The notes: a model not told the origin generated them from the letters alone. DNA of 64,000 bases from Actinoplanes auranticolor (GCF_018332655.1 NZ_BOQL01000032.1:62001-126000); one strand, 5' to 3'; counted from the first letter of the stretch, positions 42,441 to 51,487 are shown. Program-made: numbers and translations.

Positions 42441-43033
42441 GCCGACACCCGGTCGTACACCAGGCAGAGCGCCCCGGTTTCCGACGGCCTCGTGTCGGCG
42501 AGCGCCCACGTGGAGGCGGGGAGGCCGTCCTCCAGCAGTCTGGCGCCGCCACCGACCACCGCCGGGCACAGCGTGATGCACAGCCGGTCCAGCAGGTCGG
42601 CGCCGAGCAGGGCCCGGATGATGCTGCCGCTGGCCAGCACGATGATGTCCCCGCCGGCGCCGACCCGCAGCTTGCGGACCTCACCCGGCAGGTCGCCGGC
42701 CACGATGCGGGAGTTCTCCCAAGACGCCCCGGTCAGGGTCGTGCTGAACACGACCTTCTCCGTCCGGTTGAGCCAGGCCGAGAAGGTCCGGTCGCGCTGA
42801 TCCGCCTCGGGGTTGCCGGCGACAGCCGGCCAGTAGCCACCGAAACCCTGATAGTTCTTGCGGCCCAGCAGCACAGTCGTGGCCGGCTCGGTCACCCGGA
42901 TCATGTGGTCGCGGGCGGCGTCGGTGACGGCGTGCGGCACGATCCAGCTCATGTCGTAGTCGCCGCCGACGCCGGTGGTGCGGCCGTCGAGGGACAGCGA
43001 GATGTTGCCGACGACGCGGCGGTTGCTCTTCAT
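42437..43033 (-). CDS. RibD C-terminal/DHFR-like reductase
   Basis: 198 residues of the dihydrofolate-reductase-like RibD C-terminal family: VVGNISLSLDGRTTG at the start, TTVLLGRKNYQGF, NRTEKVVFSTTL and LLDRLCITLCPAVVGGGARLLEDG. The domain binds NADPH; stand-alone actinobacterial copies have mixed or unknown substrates and are not riboflavin enzymes by default. It lies between cobF and cobN but on the minus strand, 46 bases downstream of cobN, and may be read through from it. Confidence 0.78.
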   Translation of the reverse strand: MKSNRRVVGNISLSLDGRTTGVGGDYDMSWIVPHAVTDAARDHMIRVTEPATTVLLGRKNYQGFGGYWPAVAGNPEADQRDRTFSAWLNRTEKVVFSTTLTGASWENSRIVAGDLPGEVRKLRVGAGGDIIVLASGSIIRALLGADLLDRLCITLCPAVVGGGARLLEDGLPASTWALADTRPSETGALCLVYDRVSA

Positions 43034-43079
43034 ACCCCTGGGTCGGAGTCACCGGCGCCGGCTCGACACGGATGGCGCA

Positions 43080-46000
43080 CTATTCCGCGTCGCCTTCCAG
43101 GTCGCCCTCAGTCTCCAGGTAGACCTGCTGCAGCGCGGCCAGGGTCGCCGGCTCCGGAGACTCCCAGAGCTTGCGGTCCGCGGCCTCCAGCAGCCGTTCG
43201 GTGATGCTGTGCAACGCCCACGGGTTCGACTGGGTCATGAACTTCTGATTGTCCGGGTCCAGCACGTAGCTGGCCGCGAGCTGCTCGTACATCCAGTCGG
43301 CGACCACACCCGCCGTCGCGTCGTAGCCGAACAGGTAGTCGACCGTGGCGGCCAGCTCGAACGCGCCTTTGTAACCGTGCCGGCGCATCGCCGCGATCCA
43401 GCGCGGGTTCACCACGCGGGCGCGGAAGATCCGGGCGGTCTCCTCGGTGAGGCTGCGGGTCTTGGTGGCGTCCGGGTTGGTCGAGTCACCGATGTACGCC
43501 GCCGGCGCCCGCCCGGTCAGCGCCCGCACCGTGGCGATCATGCCGCCGTGGTACTGGAAGTAGTCGTCGGAGTCGGCGATGTCGTGCTCGCGGGTGTCGA
43601 TGTTCTTGGCCGCGACCTCGATCCGCTTGTACGCGGTCTCCATGTCCCCGCGCGCCTCGACCCCGTCCAGCCCGCGCCCGTAGGCGAACCCGCCCCAGAC
43701 CGCGTACACCTCGGCCAGGTCGGCGTCCCCGCGCCAGTTGCGGCTGTCGATCAGCGGCAGGATCCCCGCGCCGTACGCGCCGGGCCGCGAGCCGAAGATC
43801 CGGGTGGTCGCCTGCCGCCACGTCTTCTCGGCGCCGACGTCGGCCAGCGCGTGCGCCCGGACGAAGTTCTGCTCCGGCGTCTCCTCCAGCGCCGCCACCA
43901 GGCCGACCGCGTCGTCCAGCATGGCCACCACGTGCGGGAACGCGTCGCGGAAGAAGCCGGAGATGCGCACGGTCACGTCGATGCGGGGCCGGCCCAGCTC
44001 CGCCAGGTCGATCGGCTCGATGCCGGTCACCCGGCGGGAGGCGGGATCCCAGATCGGGCGTACCCCCATCAGGGCGAGGATCTCGGCGATGTCGTCGCCG
44101 GCGGTCCGCATGGCGCTCGTGCCCCAGGCGGAGAGGCCGACCGACTTCGGCCAGTCGCCGTAGTCCGCGCGGTAGCGGGTCAGCAGCGACTCGGCCATCG
44201 CCTGCCCGGTCTCCCAGGCCAGCATGCTCGGAATGGCCTTGGGGTCGACGGAGTAGAAGTTGCGGCCGGTCGGCAGCACGTTGATCAGGCCCCGCAGCGG
44301 CGACCCGCTCGGCCCGGCCGGCACGTAACCGCCGTCGAGGGCGTGCAGGACGTTGGTGAGCTCGTCGGTGGTGCGCGCGAGCCGGGGCACGACCTCGGTC
44401 GCGGCGAAGCGCAGGACCTGCGCCACCGTCTCGTCCGCGGTGACCCGGTCGGCGGCGGCGGGCTCCCAGCCGGCCTCCTCCATGGCGGCGACCAGCGCGT
44501 GCGCCTGCGCCTCGACGGCGTCGGTCTCGGCGGTGGAGGCGCCCTCGGCCAGGCCCAGCGCCTCCCGCAGGCCGGGCAGCGCGGCCACCTGACCGGCCCA
44601 CATCTGCCGGGCCCGCAGCATGGCGAGCACCAGATTGACCCGGGCCTCCCCGCTCGGCGCGGCCCCGAGGATGTGCAGGCCGTCGCGGATCTGCACGTCC
44701 TTGATCTCGCAGAGCCAGCCGTCGACGTGCAGGATGAACTCGTCGAACTCCTCGTCGTCGGGCCGGTTGTCCAGGCCCAGGTCGTGGTCCATCTTGGCCG
44801 CCTGGATCAGGGTCCAGATCTGCGCCCGGATGGCCGGCAGCTTCGCCGGGTCCAGCGCGGCGATGTTGGCGTGCTCGTCCAGCAGCTGCTCGAGGCGGGC
44901 GATGTCGCCGTACGACTCGGCCCGGGCCATCGGCGGGATCAGGTGGTCGACCAGCGTCGCGTGGGCGCGCCGCTTGGCCTGGGTGCCCTCGCCCGGGTCG
45001 TTGACCAGGAACGGGTAGATCAGCGGCAGGTCGCCGAGGGCCGCGTCGGTGCCGTCGGAGGCGGACATGCCGACGTTCTTGCCGGGCAGCCACTCGAGGT
45101 TGCCGTGCTTGCCGACGTGCACGACCGCGTGCGCGCCGAACTCGTCGGCGAGCCACCGGTAGGCCGCGAGGTAGTGGTGGCTCGGCGGCAGGTCGGGGTC
45201 GTGGTAGATGGCCACCGGGTTGGCGCCGAAGCCCCGGGGCGGCTGCACCATCACGACCACGTTCTCGTCGCGCAGGGCGGCCAGCACGATGGCGTCGTCG
45301 TCCACGTACAGCTCGCCGGGCGCCTCGCCCCAGTGCCGTTCCATGGACTCGCGCAGGTCGGCGGGGAGCGTCGCGAACCACTCCCGGTAGGCCGAGCCGG
45401 CGATCCGTACCGGATTGCCGGCGAGTTGCTCCTCGGTCAGCCAGTCCGGGTCCTGGCCGCCGGCCGCGATCAGCGCGTGGATCAGCTTGTCGCCGTCGCC
45501 CTCGGCGACGCCCGGGAAGTCACCGACCCGGTAGCCGCGTTCCCGCATGGCCTGCAGCAACCGGACCGTGGAGGCGGGCGTGTCCAGCCCGACCGCGTTG
45601 CCGATCCGGGAGTGTTTGGTCGGATAGGCCGAGAGCATGACCACGATCCGCCGCTCGGCCGGCGGGATCTGCCGCAGCCGGGCGTGCGCGACCGCGATGC
45701 CGGCCACCCGGGCGGCCCGCTCGGGGTCGGGGACGTAGACCGAGAGGCCGTCCGGGTCGATCTCCTTGAACGAGAACGGCACGGTGATGATCCGGCCGTC
45801 GAACTCGGGGATGGCCACCTGGGTCGCCGCGTCCAGCGGGGAGAGCCCGTCGTCGCTGGCCTCCCAGGCGGCCCGGCTGCTGGTCAGGCACAGGCCCTGC
45901 AGGATCGGCACGTCCAGGTCGGCGAGCACCCCGACGTCCCACGCCTCGTCGTCGCCACCCGCGGAGACGGTGGCCGGCTTGGTGCCGCCGGCCGCGAGCA

Positions 46001-46631
46001 CGGTCACCACCAGGGCGTCGGCCTTGCGCAGCTCGGCGAGCAGCTCGGGCGAGGCGGTGCGCAGGGAGGAGGTGAAGATCGGCAGCGGCCGCGCGCCCTT
46101 GCCCTCGATCGCCCGGCACAGCGCCTCGACGAAAGCGGTGTTCCCGGCCATGTGGTGGGCGCGGTAGTAGAGCACCGCGACGGTCGGGCCGGTCTGGGCG
46201 CTCGCCTCGCGCGGGAGCAGGCCCCAGTCGGGGGCGGGCACCGGCGCCGCGAAGCCGTGCCCGGTCAGCAGGATCGTGTCGGAGAGGAAGTCGTGCAGGG
46301 CGGCCAGATTGTCGGCGCCGCCGTAGGCGAGATAACCGTGGGCTTCCGCGGCCACACCCGCGGGCACGGTGGAGAGCTTCATCAGGTCGGCGTCCGGCGC
46401 CTGCTCACCGCCGAGCACCACCACCGGGACCGGCCCGGCGAGCAGTGCGTCGAGCCCTTCCTCCCAGGCCCGGCGCCCGCCGAGGATCCGCACCACGACC
46501 AGGTCGACCCCGTCGAGCAGCGCCGGCAGATCGGCGACCTGCGTGCGGGCGGGATTGCCCAGGCGATAGGCGGCCCCGCTGGCCCGGGCGCTCAGCAGGT
46601 CGGTGTCAGACGTCGACAGCAGCAGAAACAC
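43080..46631 (-). CDS. cobN: Cobaltochelatase subunit CobN
   Basis: 1183 residues from GTG 46631 (GGGGAGA just upstream). Full-length CobN/magnesium-chelatase H-like protein: VFLLLSTSDTDLL start, HVGKHGNLEWLPGK in the middle (metal/porphyrin-site His residues) and FMTQSNPWALHSITERLLEAADRKLW near the end. It inserts cobalt into hydrogenobyrinic acid a,c-diamide with ATP-hydrolysing CobS/CobT or ChlI/D-type partners, none of which is in this window. The frame is open far upstream (to 47897) but that part is antisense to cobG. The leader carries a cobalamin riboswitch. Confidence 0.93.
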   Translation of the reverse strand: MFLLLSTSDTDLLSARASGAAYRLGNPARTQVADLPALLDGVDLVVVRILGGRRAWEEGLDALLAGPVPVVVLGGEQAPDADLMKLSTVPAGVAAEAHGYLAYGGADNLAALHDFLSDTILLTGHGFAAPVPAPDWGLLPREASAQTGPTVAVLYYRAHHMAGNTAFVEALCRAIEGKGARPLPIFTSSLRTASPELLAELRKADALVVTVLAAGGTKPATVSAGGDDEAWDVGVLADLDVPILQGLCLTSSRAAWEASDDGLSPLDAATQVAIPEFDGRIITVPFSFKEIDPDGLSVYVPDPERAARVAGIAVAHARLRQIPPAERRIVVMLSAYPTKHSRIGNAVGLDTPASTVRLLQAMRERGYRVGDFPGVAEGDGDKLIHALIAAGGQDPDWLTEEQLAGNPVRIAGSAYREWFATLPADLRESMERHWGEAPGELYVDDDAIVLAALRDENVVVMVQPPRGFGANPVAIYHDPDLPPSHHYLAAYRWLADEFGAHAVVHVGKHGNLEWLPGKNVGMSASDGTDAALGDLPLIYPFLVNDPGEGTQAKRRAHATLVDHLIPPMARAESYGDIARLEQLLDEHANIAALDPAKLPAIRAQIWTLIQAAKMDHDLGLDNRPDDEEFDEFILHVDGWLCEIKDVQIRDGLHILGAAPSGEARVNLVLAMLRARQMWAGQVAALPGLREALGLAEGASTAETDAVEAQAHALVAAMEEAGWEPAAADRVTADETVAQVLRFAATEVVPRLARTTDELTNVLHALDGGYVPAGPSGSPLRGLINVLPTGRNFYSVDPKAIPSMLAWETGQAMAESLLTRYRADYGDWPKSVGLSAWGTSAMRTAGDDIAEILALMGVRPIWDPASRRVTGIEPIDLAELGRPRIDVTVRISGFFRDAFPHVVAMLDDAVGLVAALEETPEQNFVRAHALADVGAEKTWRQATTRIFGSRPGAYGAGILPLIDSRNWRGDADLAEVYAVWGGFAYGRGLDGVEARGDMETAYKRIEVAAKNIDTREHDIADSDDYFQYHGGMIATVRALTGRAPAAYIGDSTNPDATKTRSLTEETARIFRARVVNPRWIAAMRRHGYKGAFELAATVDYLFGYDATAGVVADWMYEQLAASYVLDPDNQKFMTQSNPWALHSITERLLEAADRKLWESPEPATLAALQQVYLETEGDLEGDAE

Positions 46632-46639
46632 GGCTCTCC

Positions 46640-46785
46640 CCTCGGGGTCCGCGCCCCGGGTCGAAGGAATCCACGGCGACCGGAGTTCCTGGCTCCAAGG
46701 TCTATCAGGACCCTGTGACAGTGGCGGGACCGCGCCGGACTCGCACCGGCTTCCTCCGCGGCGTCGCCGCACGTGGCCTCCCACT
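46640..46785 (-). promoter_or_regulatory. Cobalamin (AdoCbl) riboswitch upstream of cobN
   Basis: On the minus strand the conserved core is clear: GAGGAAGCCGGTGCGAGTCC, then GGTCCCGCCACTGT, and a B12 box GAGCCAGGAACTC (plus-strand 46684-46696). A CGGGG/CCCCG stem (46643-46658) between the aptamer and the GGGGAGA ribosome site could close the ribosome site when cobalamin binds. Boundaries are approximate. Confidence 0.9.
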
Positions 46786-46870
46786 CTCCAGAAGCGCGCG
46801 AGCGGCGTCAAGGCGAGGCGCCGGGTGTGACGATGCCGACCGCCGCCGGGAAAGTGTCGGCCCGGATCCG

Positions 46871-46876
46871 TAGTAT
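46871..46876 (+). promoter_or_regulatory. -10 box of the leaderless cobG promoter
   Basis: TAGTAT, seven bases, GTG at 46884. No riboswitch-like sequence is seen on this strand, so cobG seems not to share the cobN control. Confidence 0.5.
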
Positions 46877-46883
46877 CCGGGCC

Positions 46884-48305
46884 GTGCCCATCCCATCCGT
46901 GCGCGCCGACGCCGATGCCTGCCCGGGCGCGCTGCGGCTGCACGCCGCGGCCGACGGGCCCCTGGCGCGCGTCCGGGTGCCGGGCGGCCGGATGACCGGC
47001 GCGCAGCTCACCGCGGTGCACGAGCTGGCTGCCCGCTGGGGCGACGGGCACGTGGAGCTCACCAGCCGGGCGAATCTCCAGCTCAGAGGGCTCCGCGAGG
47101 CCCCGGTGGCGGAGCTGGCGGCCCGGCTGCGGGCAGCGGGCCTGCTGCCCTCGGAAACCCACGAACTCGTACGGAACACAGCCGCCTCGCCGCTCGCCGG
47201 AGGACTGCCGGTGCGGGCCCTGGACGAGGCCCTGTGCGCGGACCCGTCCCTGGCCGGGCTGCCCGGGCGGTTCCTGTTCGCCCTGGACGGCGGCGAGGGC
47301 GACGTGGCCTTCGGGGCGGACGTGGCGGCCCTCCCGCTCGCCGACGAGGTGGCGATCATCTTCGCCGGGGTGGACGCCGGCCTGCGCGTCCCGCCGGCCG
47401 AGGTGATCCCGGCGCTCCTGGCAGCGGCTCACGCCTTCCTGGAGGAACGCGCCGCCCAGACCTCCACAACCGCAGCCACCCCCCGCGAGGCGCCTTCCGC
47501 AACCGCCGCTCCCACCTCCTCCCCCGGTGGCGCGGCCAGCTTCGACGCGGCACCCGGCGGCGCGGCCGGCTTCGACGCGGCACCGGGTGGGCCGCCCCCC
47601 GCGGATGCTGCCGTCGATCCGCGCGTCTCCGCCGGGGTGCGACCAGACGGCATCCCTCGCCCCCGGACCAGCGCCGATGCCGGCGGGCGCCAGCGGGTCG
47701 CCTGGCGGGTTCGGGAGCTGGCGGATGGACCGGCACGCGTCGCGGCGCGGACCGCCGCGGCGCTGGGCCGGACGCTCGGTGAGCCCGCTGACCTGCATCG
47801 GCCCGCCGTGCGGGAGCCGATCGGGATCGTCGAGCAGGTCGGCGGGACCGTCGCCGTCGGGGCCCTCGTGCCGCTCGGGCGGCTCAGCGACGTACAACTG
47901 AAAGTGCTGGAGGCGGCGGAGAGCTTGATCTTCACGCCCTGGCGTGGGGTCGTGCTGCCCGGTCTGGCGCCGCAGGCGGCCGGGTCGTGGCTGGCGGCCC
48001 TGGCCGGGGCCGGTCTCGAGGTCGAGGCCGGGTCGCGGTGGGCCGGGGTGACCGCGTGCGCGGGCCGTCCGGGCTGCGCGAAGTCATTGGCCGACGTGCG
48101 GGCCGACGCGGAGGCCGCGACGGTCGCGGGCGAGGGGCTGCCGGTGCACTGGGTCGGCTGCGCGCGTGGGTGCGGGAGCCCGGCCGGGCCGCACGTGCGG
48201 GTCGAGGCGACCGGCGTGGGATACGAGGTGCGCTCGCCGTATGCGGGCGGCGTCACCTCGGTCGGTGATGTGGGCGCGCTGGTCGGCGCCGCGAGGAAGG
48301 GCTGA
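46884..48305 (+). CDS. cobG: Precorrin-3B synthase, CobG
   Basis: 473 residues. Nitrite/sulfite-reductase-like protein: an N-terminal ferredoxin-like half (about 10-100; MTGAQLTAVHELAARWGDGHVELTSRANLQLRG read in parts) and a second half with iron-sulfur ligands Cys392-x5-Cys398 and Cys426-x3-Cys430. It oxidises precorrin-3A to precorrin-3B with oxygen, the ring-contraction priming step of the aerobic route. Between the halves (about 195-265) lies a Pro/Ala/Thr-rich linker with a 10-residue repeat. The conserved GALRLHAAADGP follows the leaderless GTG start. Start of a plus-strand operon cobG-cobH-cobIJ. Confidence 0.88.
   Translation: MPIPSVRADADACPGALRLHAAADGPLARVRVPGGRMTGAQLTAVHELAARWGDGHVELTSRANLQLRGLREAPVAELAARLRAAGLLPSETHELVRNTAASPLAGGLPVRALDEALCADPSLAGLPGRFLFALDGGEGDVAFGADVAALPLADEVAIIFAGVDAGLRVPPAEVIPALLAAAHAFLEERAAQTSTTAATPREAPSATAAPTSSPGGAASFDAAPGGAAGFDAAPGGPPPADAAVDPRVSAGVRPDGIPRPRTSADAGGRQRVAWRVRELADGPARVAARTAAALGRTLGEPADLHRPAVREPIGIVEQVGGTVAVGALVPLGRLSDVQLKVLEAAESLIFTPWRGVVLPGLAPQAAGSWLAALAGAGLEVEAGSRWAGVTACAGRPGCAKSLADVRADAEAATVAGEGLPVHWVGCARGCGSPAGPHVRVEATGVGYEVRSPYAGGVTSVGDVGALVGAARKG
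47523..47582 (+). repeat. Two 30-bp tandem repeats inside cobG
   Basis: Two nearly identical 30-bp units (47523-47552, 47553-47582) encoding PGGAASFDAA and PGGAAGFDAA in the inter-domain linker, followed by a partial third unit (PGGPP). Confidence 0.8.
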
Positions 48306-48306
48306 G

Positions 48307-48924
48307 ATGGAGTACGTGCGCGACGGCGCGGAGATCTACCGGCGGTCGTTCGCCACGATCCGGGCCGAGGCCGACCTGTCCGGGCTGCCGGCCGACGTGG
48401 CCCGGGTCGCGGTCCGGATGATCCACGCCTGCGGGATGGTGGACCTGGTAGGCGACATCGGCTTCAGCGCCGGGGTGGTGACCGCGGCTCGCAAGGCGCT
48501 GCTCGGCGGCGCGCCGATCCTCTGCGACGCCGAGATGGTGGCGTCCGGGGTGACCCGCAAGCGCCTGCCCGCCGGCAACGAGGTCGTCTGCACGCTCCGC
48601 GACCCGGCCGTGCCGGCGCTGGCGGCGCAGCTCGGAAACACGCGCAGTGCGGCCGCCCTCGACCTGTGGGGCGACCGGCTCGGCGGTGCCGTGGTGGCGA
48701 TCGGTAACGCACCGACCGCCCTGTTCCGGCTGCTGGAGATGGTCGAGGCGGGCGCGCCGCGGCCCGCGGCGGTGCTGGGCATCCCGGTCGGGTTCATCGG
48801 CGCGGCCGAGTCGAAGGACGCGCTGGCCGCGTCCGACCTGGAGTATCTGGTCGTGCGCGGGCGACGCGGCGGCAGCGCGATCACGGCGGCGGCGGTCAAC
48901 GCCCTCGCCTCGGAGGAGGAGTAG
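48307..48924 (+). CDS. cobH: Precorrin-8X methylmutase, CobH
   Basis: 205 residues from ATG 48307, 1 base after the cobG stop. Contains IYRRSFATIRAEADLSGLP, the catalytic-His region VRMIHACGMVDL (His near 41), GAPILCDAEMVASGV and VLGIPVGFIGAAESK. It moves the C-11 methyl group to C-12 of precorrin-8X, forming hydrogenobyrinic acid. Middle gene of the cobG-cobH-cobIJ operon. Confidence 0.92.
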   Translation: MEYVRDGAEIYRRSFATIRAEADLSGLPADVARVAVRMIHACGMVDLVGDIGFSAGVVTAARKALLGGAPILCDAEMVASGVTRKRLPAGNEVVCTLRDPAVPALAAQLGNTRSAAALDLWGDRLGGAVVAIGNAPTALFRLLEMVEAGAPRPAAVLGIPVGFIGAAESKDALAASDLEYLVVRGRRGGSAITAAAVNALASEEE

Positions 48925-48926
48925 TC

Positions 48927-50426
48927 ATGGCGGGCCGACTGTTCGGGGTCGGGCTGGGCCCCGGCGACCCGGAGCTGGTCACCGTCAAGGCGGCCCGGCT
49001 GATCAGCGCGGCCGGGGTGATCGCGTACCACGCGGCCCGGCACGGCCGCAGCAATGCCCGCGCGATCGCGGAGCCGTACCTGCGCGAGGGCCAGATCGAG
49101 GAACCGCTGATCTACCCGGTGACCACCGAGGCGACCGACCACCCGGGCGGCTACCAGGGCGCGATCGACGAGTTCTACGCCCGCAGCGCCGAACGGCTGG
49201 CCGCCCACCTGGACGCGGGCCGCGACGTGGTGGTGCTGGCCGAGGGTGACCCGTTCTTCTATGGCTCGTACATGCACATGCACAAGCGGCTCGCCGACCG
49301 CTACGAGACGCAGGTCGTGCCCGGTGTGACCTCGGTGAGCGCGGCCTCGGCGGTGCTCGGCCGCCCCCTGATGGAACGCGACGAGATCCTCACCGTGCTG
49401 CCTGGCACCCTGCCACCGGCCGAGCTCGCGGCCCGGCTGGCCGCCACCGACTCGGCCGCGATCATGAAGCTGGGCCGCACCTTCACCGGCGTCCGCGAAG
49501 CGCTGGCCCAGGCCGGCCGCCTCGACGACGCCTGGTACGTCGAACGCGCGACGACCGACCGGGAACGCCACGCCCGGCTGGCCGACGTCGACCCGGACAC
49601 AGTGCCGTACTTCTCGTTGGCGTTGCTGCCGAGCCCGGCCGCCGCGACCTTCGTGGCCGAGCCGGTGCAGCAGGAACAGCAGGGACAGGTGACGGTCGTC
49701 GGGCTGGGTCCGGCGGGCCGCGACTGGCTCACCCCGGAGGCGCAGGAGGCTCTGGCGGCGGCGGACGACGTGGTCGGCTACGGCCCGTACGTGGACCGCG
49801 TCCCGCCGAACGCCCGCCAGCGCCGCCACCCCTCGGACAACCGGGTCGAGGCGGAACGCGCGGCGTTCGCCCTCGACCTGGCCAAGAGCGGCCGCAAGGT
49901 GGCGGTGGTGTCGTCCGGTGACCCGGGCGTGTTCGCGATGGCCGCAGCCGTGCTGGAGGTCAGCGAGGACCCGCAGTGGAAGGACGTCCCGGTCCGCGTG
50001 GTGCCCGGGCTGACGGCGGCGCAGGCCGTGGCCAGCCGGGCGGGCGCACCACTCGGGCACGACTTCTGCATCATGTCGCTGTCGGACCGGCTGAAGCCGT
50101 GGGACGTGATCGCGTCCCGGCTGTCGGCGGCGGCGAGCGCGGACCTGGTGATCGCGATCTACAACCCGGCGTCCCGGAGCCGCAAGGAACAGCTGGTCAA
50201 GGCCCGGGAGCTGCTGCTGGAGCACCGCAGCCCGGTGACACCGGTGGTGGTCGGCCGGGACGTGGGTGGCCCGGAGGAGGAGGTCCGCGTGACCACGCTG
50301 GGCGACCTGGACCCGGCCACGATCGACATGCGCTGCCTGCTGATCGTCGGCTCGAGCCAGACCCGGGTGGCGACCCGGGGCGACGGCTCTACCCAGGTGT
50401 ACACGCCACGGCACTACCCCGCCTGA
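48927..50426 (+). CDS. cobIJ: CobI-CobJ fusion: precorrin-2 C20- and precorrin-3B C17-methyltransferase
   Basis: 499 residues made of two tetrapyrrole methylase domains. Residues about 1-245 are CobI (LFGVGLGPGDPELVTVKAARL; VLAEGDPFFYGSYMHMH), residues about 255-499 CobJ (VTVVGLGPAGRDWLTPEA; VVSSGDPGVFAMAAAV; IAIYNPASRSR). A short Glu/Gln linker joins them. Both use SAM and act before and after CobG. Such fusions are common in actinobacteria. GAGGAGGAG ahead of the ATG, 2 bases after cobH. Its last 38 bases overlap the convergent cobK. Confidence 0.93.
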   Translation: MAGRLFGVGLGPGDPELVTVKAARLISAAGVIAYHAARHGRSNARAIAEPYLREGQIEEPLIYPVTTEATDHPGGYQGAIDEFYARSAERLAAHLDAGRDVVVLAEGDPFFYGSYMHMHKRLADRYETQVVPGVTSVSAASAVLGRPLMERDEILTVLPGTLPPAELAARLAATDSAAIMKLGRTFTGVREALAQAGRLDDAWYVERATTDRERHARLADVDPDTVPYFSLALLPSPAAATFVAEPVQQEQQGQVTVVGLGPAGRDWLTPEAQEALAAADDVVGYGPYVDRVPPNARQRRHPSDNRVEAERAAFALDLAKSGRKVAVVSSGDPGVFAMAAAVLEVSEDPQWKDVPVRVVPGLTAAQAVASRAGAPLGHDFCIMSLSDRLKPWDVIASRLSAAASADLVIAIYNPASRSRKEQLVKARELLLEHRSPVTPVVVGRDVGGPEEEVRVTTLGDLDPATIDMRCLLIVGSSQTRVATRGDGSTQVYTPRHYPA

Positions 50427-51171
50427 GCCACTGCAGCGCAGCCTCGACGGTCGGCGCCACGTCAGCCCCGGACGGCACGGGCGGCCGGTCGACCAGCACG
50501 ACGGGAAGGCCGAGCTCCCGGGCGGCGTCGAGCTTGGCGGTGCTGCCGCCGCTGTCCTTGGTGACGAGGACGTCGATGCGGTGCCCGGCGAGCAGGGCTC
50601 GTTCCCCGGCGAGGGTGAACGGGCCCCGGTCGAGCAGCACCTGAAGGCGAGCCGGCAAGGGGTCGGCGGGCGGCTCAACGGAGCGCGACAGGAACCAGCA
50701 GGCGTCCACTCCGGCGAAGGCCGCGATGCTCTGCCGGCCGGTGGTGAGGAACACCCGCTCCCCCAGCTTGGGAAGCAGCTCTGCCGCGGTGGCCAGATCG
50801 GGCACGCGATGCCATCGATCGCCTGGTTGCTCGATCCAGCCCGGCCGACGCAGAACCAGCAGCGGCACGCCCACCTGCGCCGACGCGGCAAAGGCGTGAG
50901 CGGTCATCGTTGCGGCGAAGGGGTGGGTGGCGTCCACAACGGCATCGATCCGTTGCCGGCGCAGGTAGTCGGCGAGTCCGTCGATGCCGCCGAAGCCGCC
51001 GATACGGACCTCGCCGGCGGGCAGCAGGGGGGAGCTCGTCCGGCCGGCGAGCGAGCTGATCACCTCGAGGCCAGGCACGGCCGTGCAGGCCGACGCCAGC
51101 TCCCGCCCCTCAGTGGTGCCGCCCAGAACGAGCACCCGGGCCGACGATGTCCGTCCGCTCACGGTCGCCAT
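50389..51171 (-). CDS. cobK: Precorrin-6A reductase, CobK
   Basis: 260 residues. N-terminal VLVLGGTTEGRELA (NADPH-binding glycine motif of CobK/CbiJ), IDAVVDATHPFAATMTAHA, VFLTTGRQSIAAF and VLVTKDSGGSTAKLDAARELGLPVVLVDRP. It reduces a double bond of precorrin-6A to give precorrin-6B, the substrate of CobL. It lies on the minus strand, convergent with cobIJ, and its promoter side faces the repeat tract that separates it from cobM. Confidence 0.92.
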   Translation of the reverse strand: MATVSGRTSSARVLVLGGTTEGRELASACTAVPGLEVISSLAGRTSSPLLPAGEVRIGGFGGIDGLADYLRRQRIDAVVDATHPFAATMTAHAFAASAQVGVPLLVLRRPGWIEQPGDRWHRVPDLATAAELLPKLGERVFLTTGRQSIAAFAGVDACWFLSRSVEPPADPLPARLQVLLDRGPFTLAGERALLAGHRIDVLVTKDSGGSTAKLDAARELGLPVVLVDRPPVPSGADVAPTVEAALQWLRRGSAVACTPG

Positions 51172-51196
51172 GGGACCGACCCCGCTAGAGGAGCTT

Positions 51197-51460
51197 TCAC
51201 CAGCGACACGGACCCGCCCCGCAGAAGGCGCACGTTCGCCCTTGGCACAGGTCCACCTCCACCAGACAGTCGCTCACCGGCGACATGGGTCTACTCCGCC
51301 TGCCCGCCCTCCACCGGCGACATGGCCCGCCTCCGCCCGACAATTACTCACCCGCGACGTGAGTCCACCCACCGGACGGTCACTGACCGGCGGCATGCTC
51401 CGCGTCCGCCCGACCATCGCTCACCGACGACACCGGTCCGCCTCCTCTCGGCGGGCACCG
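51197..51460. repeat. Degenerate ~37-bp tandem repeats between cobK and cobM
   Basis: About six to seven diverged units beginning TCACCGGCGACATGG or close variants (starts near 51197, 51274, 51310, 51348, 51384 and 51421), each followed by CCGCCTCCGCCCGAC-like sequence. It fills most of the 316-bp gap between cobK and cobM. No gene is supported here. Confidence 0.65.
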
Positions 51461-51487
51461 GCCTCCTCGGCGGGGGCGCAGGTCTCG

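Noticed and set aside
42975..46718. Very long open frame (over 1200 codons) opposite cobN
   Set aside because: Shadow of third-position GC in a high-GC gene: Arg/Gly/Val/Asp-rich, no family likeness, and CobN on the other strand is unmistakable.
46632..47897. Upstream extension of cobN to about 1605 codons
   Set aside because: The extra part covers the riboswitch and is antisense to cobG; the conserved CobN start VFLLLSTSDTD is at 46631 with a ribosome site.
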